Origin: Flavobacteriales bacterium
GTDB taxonomy: Bacteria; Bacteroidota; Bacteroidia; Flavobacteriales; ECT2AJA-044
DNA length: 64,000 nt
Direction of reading: 5' to 3'
NCBI GenBank assembly: GCA_021296215.1
Contig: JAGWBA010000008.1
Location: 1,422 to 65,421, forward strand
A model generated the notes under the pieces. It worked only from the letters and a program-made list of their open reading frames with translations. It did not search any database and was not told the DNA's origin. How positions within the stretch are numbered: the first letter of the stretch is position 1; every line of letters begins with the position of its first letter. The position numbers and the translations under genes are program-made. Below, in pieces: positions 60,773-64,000 of the stretch.

Positions 60773-63067
60773 TCAGAACCGAAGCTGTAGCTGAAGTGTG
60801 TATTGTATTGGGGCGCCAATCTTTGCGGGGCGAATGAGGACCTCTCGATTGAAGGCGTTTTCGACGAGTGCTCGGATTTGAATATTCTCATTTATGGTGT
60901 AACCGATCCTGAAATCCCAGATCAAATCGCCTGTGTTTAGTCGAGCTCGACTTTCGGGAATGCCCGGTACTTGAGTTGCAAAGAGGTCGGAAACGAAGAT
61001 CAGATCGATGTTTGCCATGAAGTCGTTCATACGTGTCGAGGCTCCGATCATCCAGGGTTCATGATCAAACTGAATGTCGAGTTTGAAAAGGTGTTGGTAG
61101 CGATATTTTAGTATCCCACTTGGGTCGCTGCTGGTATTGGCGTAAGTCAAAGAATCGGGCCATATGGGTTCTAGGGAATAGGCTGTAGCAAAGACTTCAT
61201 TTGGATCAGCTATTTGGGGGTTCATAAACGTGTACCCTCCCATGACTTGAATCTTGTTTTTTCCGAAATCGTATTGCAGAGCTGTGCTTAGCTCAATCCC
61301 GCGAATGTCAGTGGTTCCGATATTGATGCTTCGGAATCCCAGGCCGAATAGCCTGTTGATGTCGGTCGATTCTTCCCATCGACCGAAGGTGAACTCCATC
61401 ATGTCGTTGTATTGCATCCAGAAACCCGCTATATCGACAAAGCCTTTTAGACGTCCTATACGAAGTCCCTGTTTCACTCCAATTTCTGCACTCCAGCCGC
61501 TTTCGGGCTGAAGGTTTTCATTTGGATATATCCAAATGGCTCCTACACTCGTACGCGTGTACTTTTCGGCAATGGTCGGAAAACGGTACCCTTGCCCAAA
61601 GCTGGCCCGAATGCTCGTAGCCTTCGTTATGGCGTAGTTTATTCCGCTCCGTACAACGGGTTTTGAATAACTGGCTTCATCTAATCTGAAATGCTCGTAA
61701 CGACTTCCTAAAGAGAATTTCAAACGCCCAAATTTCTTATCGACCTGAAGGTATCCTGCCAAATTGTAGCTCGAGTGTTGGCCCTGAAAGAGTGCGGCGT
61801 CGCTATAGGACCACATATTTACCAATCCGCCCGTAAGGGCGATATTCTCACTTAAATAGTACTGACTCTGAAACTCCGTGTAGTTGGTGTAGAACGAGTT
61901 GTCGTAGATATTCGTTTCTGAGCGCGAAGTATTCAAATTAGACATGAAGCGCCCCTTGAATTGATGGGACCAACGGTTCTTTTTCCACGAAAAGAACGGA
62001 TCGATATAGATGAAATTAGCTTCGGTTATCGTTCGGGAACTATCGAGGGGGATATACCCTTCATCTTCGGAATTCCAGATCAAGGCATCTCCGCTCTTGC
62101 GGTAGTTGATGTTCGTGCTGACTCCGTATTCCCATGGAGATTCAACATTGTTGTGGACCCAAGAGCCTTCGATCCTTATCCGGTGATCTTCGACATCGTA
62201 TTCAAATCCATTGTCGCGCAGCGCGTGGCCACCGAGAACGAACCCGTTCGTTCCGGACGACCAACTCGTTCTCCAGTTAAGGCCGGAAACGGTTTGCGTG
62301 CCGCTCCACCATTTGAGCTCTTCCCGCGCAGGAATACCATATGCGCCTGCAAAGAGCGTTAGCTCCGTTATAAGTGTATCGCTCGGTGCTTTAGTGCGTA
62401 CGTTGATGACTCCATTTAAAGCTGAAGAACCGTACAATGCACTGCTTGCTCCTTTGATGACTTCGATTTGCTCGACAAGTTCTGTCGGGACAGACTTCCA
62501 TTGCACTTGACCGGAACCCCCATCGATCACGGGTAAATAATCTATGAGTACTTGGACCCGCGTACCGGCTCCATAGCTCCAACCGCTACCTCCTCGAATG
62601 TTGGCTTGGTCTTCTATGATGCTTATTCCGGAAGATTGTTCGAGGACCTTTTGCACTTCATAGGTGTTCTTTTGTTGGATAAGACGAGGTGTAACGATAT
62701 CCATAGACACGGTGACTTCATCGAGACGCTGATCGAATTTACCGGCGGTCACGGTCACGGCCGATAAGAACTCATTCTGAGGGATGAGTTCAATTTTAAG
62801 TTCTACAGCAGCATTTCCCACTTTTACACCTTCAATGATCATGGGCTCGTAGCCCACAAAAGTGATGTCAAGGTTGTAAACACCCGAAGCAACGTCCAAG
62901 GTAAAGCGACCATTTTCGTTGGTCACCGTGCCAAACTCGAAATCCGGTATTCGAACGTGAGCACCAGCGAGTGGTTCACCAGTAGAAATATCAATAACGG
63001 ATCCGGAAATGGTTTGTGAGAATGCCCAAGAGGGGATGAGGAGGAGCAGGGCGAGAAATCTTGTCAT
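60773..63067 (-). CDS. TonB-dependent receptor
   Basis: 764 residues, complete. Signal peptide MTRFLALLLLIPSWAFSQ; carboxypeptidase-regulatory-like domain (ISGSVIDISTGEPLAGAHVR); plug (VQKVLEQSSGISIIEDQANI, then RGGSGWSYGAGTRVQVLIDY and VEQIEVIKGASSALYGSSAL); barrel with SFGQGYRFPTIAEKYTRTSV and the terminal LQLQLRF. This plan matches receptors for iron chelates or cobalamin-like ligands; the substrate cannot be stated. The 251 bases downstream (60522-60772) show no gene. A palindrome variant lies at 61827. Confidence 0.88.
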   Translation of the reverse strand: MTRFLALLLLIPSWAFSQTISGSVIDISTGEPLAGAHVRIPDFEFGTVTNENGRFTLDVASGVYNLDITFVGYEPMIIEGVKVGNAAVELKIELIPQNEFLSAVTVTAGKFDQRLDEVTVSMDIVTPRLIQQKNTYEVQKVLEQSSGISIIEDQANIRGGSGWSYGAGTRVQVLIDYLPVIDGGSGQVQWKSVPTELVEQIEVIKGASSALYGSSALNGVINVRTKAPSDTLITELTLFAGAYGIPAREELKWWSGTQTVSGLNWRTSWSSGTNGFVLGGHALRDNGFEYDVEDHRIRIEGSWVHNNVESPWEYGVSTNINYRKSGDALIWNSEDEGYIPLDSSRTITEANFIYIDPFFSWKKNRWSHQFKGRFMSNLNTSRSETNIYDNSFYTNYTEFQSQYYLSENIALTGGLVNMWSYSDAALFQGQHSSYNLAGYLQVDKKFGRLKFSLGSRYEHFRLDEASYSKPVVRSGINYAITKATSIRASFGQGYRFPTIAEKYTRTSVGAIWIYPNENLQPESGWSAEIGVKQGLRIGRLKGFVDIAGFWMQYNDMMEFTFGRWEESTDINRLFGLGFRSINIGTTDIRGIELSTALQYDFGKNKIQVMGGYTFMNPQIADPNEVFATAYSLEPIWPDSLTYANTSSDPSGILKYRYQHLFKLDIQFDHEPWMIGASTRMNDFMANIDLIFVSDLFATQVPGIPESRARLNTGDLIWDFRIGYTINENIQIRALVENAFNREVLIRPAKIGAPIQYTLQLQLRF
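61827..61843. repeat. Scattered palindrome variant (GTAA loop)
   Basis: CCGCCCGTAAGGGCGAT: a CGCCC/GGGCG stem around GTAA, ending in CGAT. It is the only member right of 44 kb that I could find, and it lies outside the glucan operon. Confidence 0.5.
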
Positions 63068-63090
63068 GACTGAAAGGTACGAAATGCCAT

Positions 63091-64000
63091 TTATCCAGCA
63101 CGGATGTAGTGATGGGCACCCGTATTGACAATTAGTCCTTCCATTTCAAGCTGAAGCAGCACGGGAAGGGCCTTCGGTAGTTCGCAATTGAGTTGCTTAC
63201 ACAGCGATTCGATGGAGCAGCTTTCTTCAGATCCGATGAGTTTTAAAATGCTATGTTGAAACTCGGAAAGTTCAATAGGGAGCTGGAGCTGAGGTTGATC
63301 GTGAATGCGTTTCCAGCCGAGGAGCTCGGTCAAGTTATTGGGATGTTCGATGAGGTGAGCCTGGTGATTTCTAATAAGGGAGTTGCATCCGGCAGAGAAC
63401 TCATCCGTGACTCTTCCAGGAAGGGCCATGACATCACGACCGTATTCATTGGACAGTTTTGCGGTGATCAGTGCTCCACCTTTCCGAGCGGCTTCAACAA
63501 CGACGCACACATCACAGAGGCCCGCGATGATTCTGTTGCGCTTTGGAAAGTTCTCTTTTTCTGGTCGGGTACGCGGCAGGAATTCCGTGATCCATGCTCC
63601 TTGATCCAGAATGTCACGAGCGACATGTCGATTAGAGAATGGATACATTTTATCGAACCCGTGGGCCAGAACCGCCCAAGTGGGAAGTGCGTATTTTATG
63701 GCGGCCCGGTGCGCCTCGACATCTATTCCGACCGCAAGACCCGACACAATGGCCACGTCGAATGCCGAAAGGTGTTTTACCAGGTCGCGAACGAAACGCC
63801 TGCCGTATTCGCTGGCCTGCCTGGAGCCAACTATGGAAACGACGTGCTTTACCGGACTTAATTTCCCTTTCACGAAGATCCAGGGTGGCGCATCGTGGCA
63901 ATGGCGTAGTCTAAATGGAAATCGTGGGTCCTCGAAAGTCAAGGTGTCGAAAGAGGTTCGCTTTAGTTCGTTTACCATGGTTTGTGCCCATTTGAAACGC
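63091..64000 (-). CDS. DNA processing protein DprA (5' end beyond the window)
   Basis: The Rossmann-like DprA core is present: VVSIVGSRQASEYGRRFVRD, IVSGLAVGIDVEAHRAA, ILDQGAWITEFLPRTRPEKE, NFPKRNRIIAGLCDVCVVVE, AARKGGALITAKLSNEYGRD and the C-terminal winged helix. It loads RecA on incoming single-stranded DNA in natural transformation. An ATG at 63978 exists, but the frame stays open to the window edge (upstream codons RFKWAQT), and the N-terminal SAM-like domain usual in the family must lie beyond 64000, so the gene is partial here. Confidence 0.9.
   Translation of the reverse strand, partial: RFKWAQTMVNELKRTSFDTLTFEDPRFPFRLRHCHDAPPWIFVKGKLSPVKHVVSIVGSRQASEYGRRFVRDLVKHLSAFDVAIVSGLAVGIDVEAHRAAIKYALPTWAVLAHGFDKMYPFSNRHVARDILDQGAWITEFLPRTRPEKENFPKRNRIIAGLCDVCVVVEAARKGGALITAKLSNEYGRDVMALPGRVTDEFSAGCNSLIRNHQAHLIEHPNNLTELLGWKRIHDQPQLQLPIELSEFQHSILKLIGSEESCSIESLCKQLNCELPKALPVLLQLEMEGLIVNTGAHHYIRAG

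Overview
The window looks like a chromosomal segment from a member of the Bacteroidota, most likely Flavobacteriales. Five secreted proteins end in a type IX secretion (T9SS) sorting domain. There are four TonB-dependent receptors, a tolQ/exbB-exbD-exbD operon, ECF sigma and FecR pairs, a NrtR-type Nudix sugar regulator, TAnnTTTG promoter boxes and almost no Shine-Dalgarno sequences. I cannot name a genus.

Layout. 0.5-4 kb: an interrupted flotillin/NfeD-like operon and a HigBA toxin-antitoxin pair, separated by palindrome arrays. 4.1-7 kb: a trio of an arylsulfotransferase-like propeller, a 48-aa membrane peptide and a membrane-anchored sulfotransferase. 7-13 kb: nhaA, then a phytase, TonB-receptor and T9SS-protein locus that is badly damaged. 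13-18 kb: a likely haem locus with a globin-like lipoprotein, HmuY-like protein, TonB receptor and GreA-like protein. 19-31 kb: housekeeping genes (rbfA, FtsX-type permease, CPBP protease, dusB, TolQ/ExbD system, tRNA-Ser, asparaginase, TatD, glycosyltransferase 9, thioesterase, HU/SPOR protein, kdsB). 31-37.7 kb: an ECF sigma operon diverging from secreted-protein genes. 37.7-43.7 kb: sigma, FecR, STN/surface-repeat protein, TonB receptor and a tiny peptide, closed by a perfect terminator. 43.7-58.2 kb: a large glucan-binding-like T9SS protein facing an 11.4-kb operon for beta-1,3-glucan (laminarin) use: Nudix regulator, SSS and MFS transporters, GH16, GH30, a giant beta-glucan phosphorylase-like enzyme and GH17. 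58.5-64 kb: a DUF4139 protein carrying a TonB plug, a TonB receptor, and dprA running off the edge.

Most unusual is a layered family of short palindromes. Tandem arrays of about 21-bp units keep their spacing and hairpin shape while the stem sequence changes. They occur in at least six intergenic sites and once in frame inside a membrane-protein gene, where they encode nine heptapeptides. Two arrays end at the same distance from a TATCTTTG promoter box. A related scattered palindrome (CATCG plus a GC-rich stem with a GNRA-like loop) recurs inside unrelated coding sequences, with 17-18-bp identities. Both families are essentially absent from the 46.7-58 kb glucan operon, which also looks AT-richer and may be acquired.

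Many genes between 1-15 kb and 38-43 kb carry single-base homopolymer indels or in-frame stops, while 17.6-37.7 kb and 43.7-64 kb are clean. I read most indels as probable sequence errors, but real decay of some loci cannot be excluded from sequence alone.
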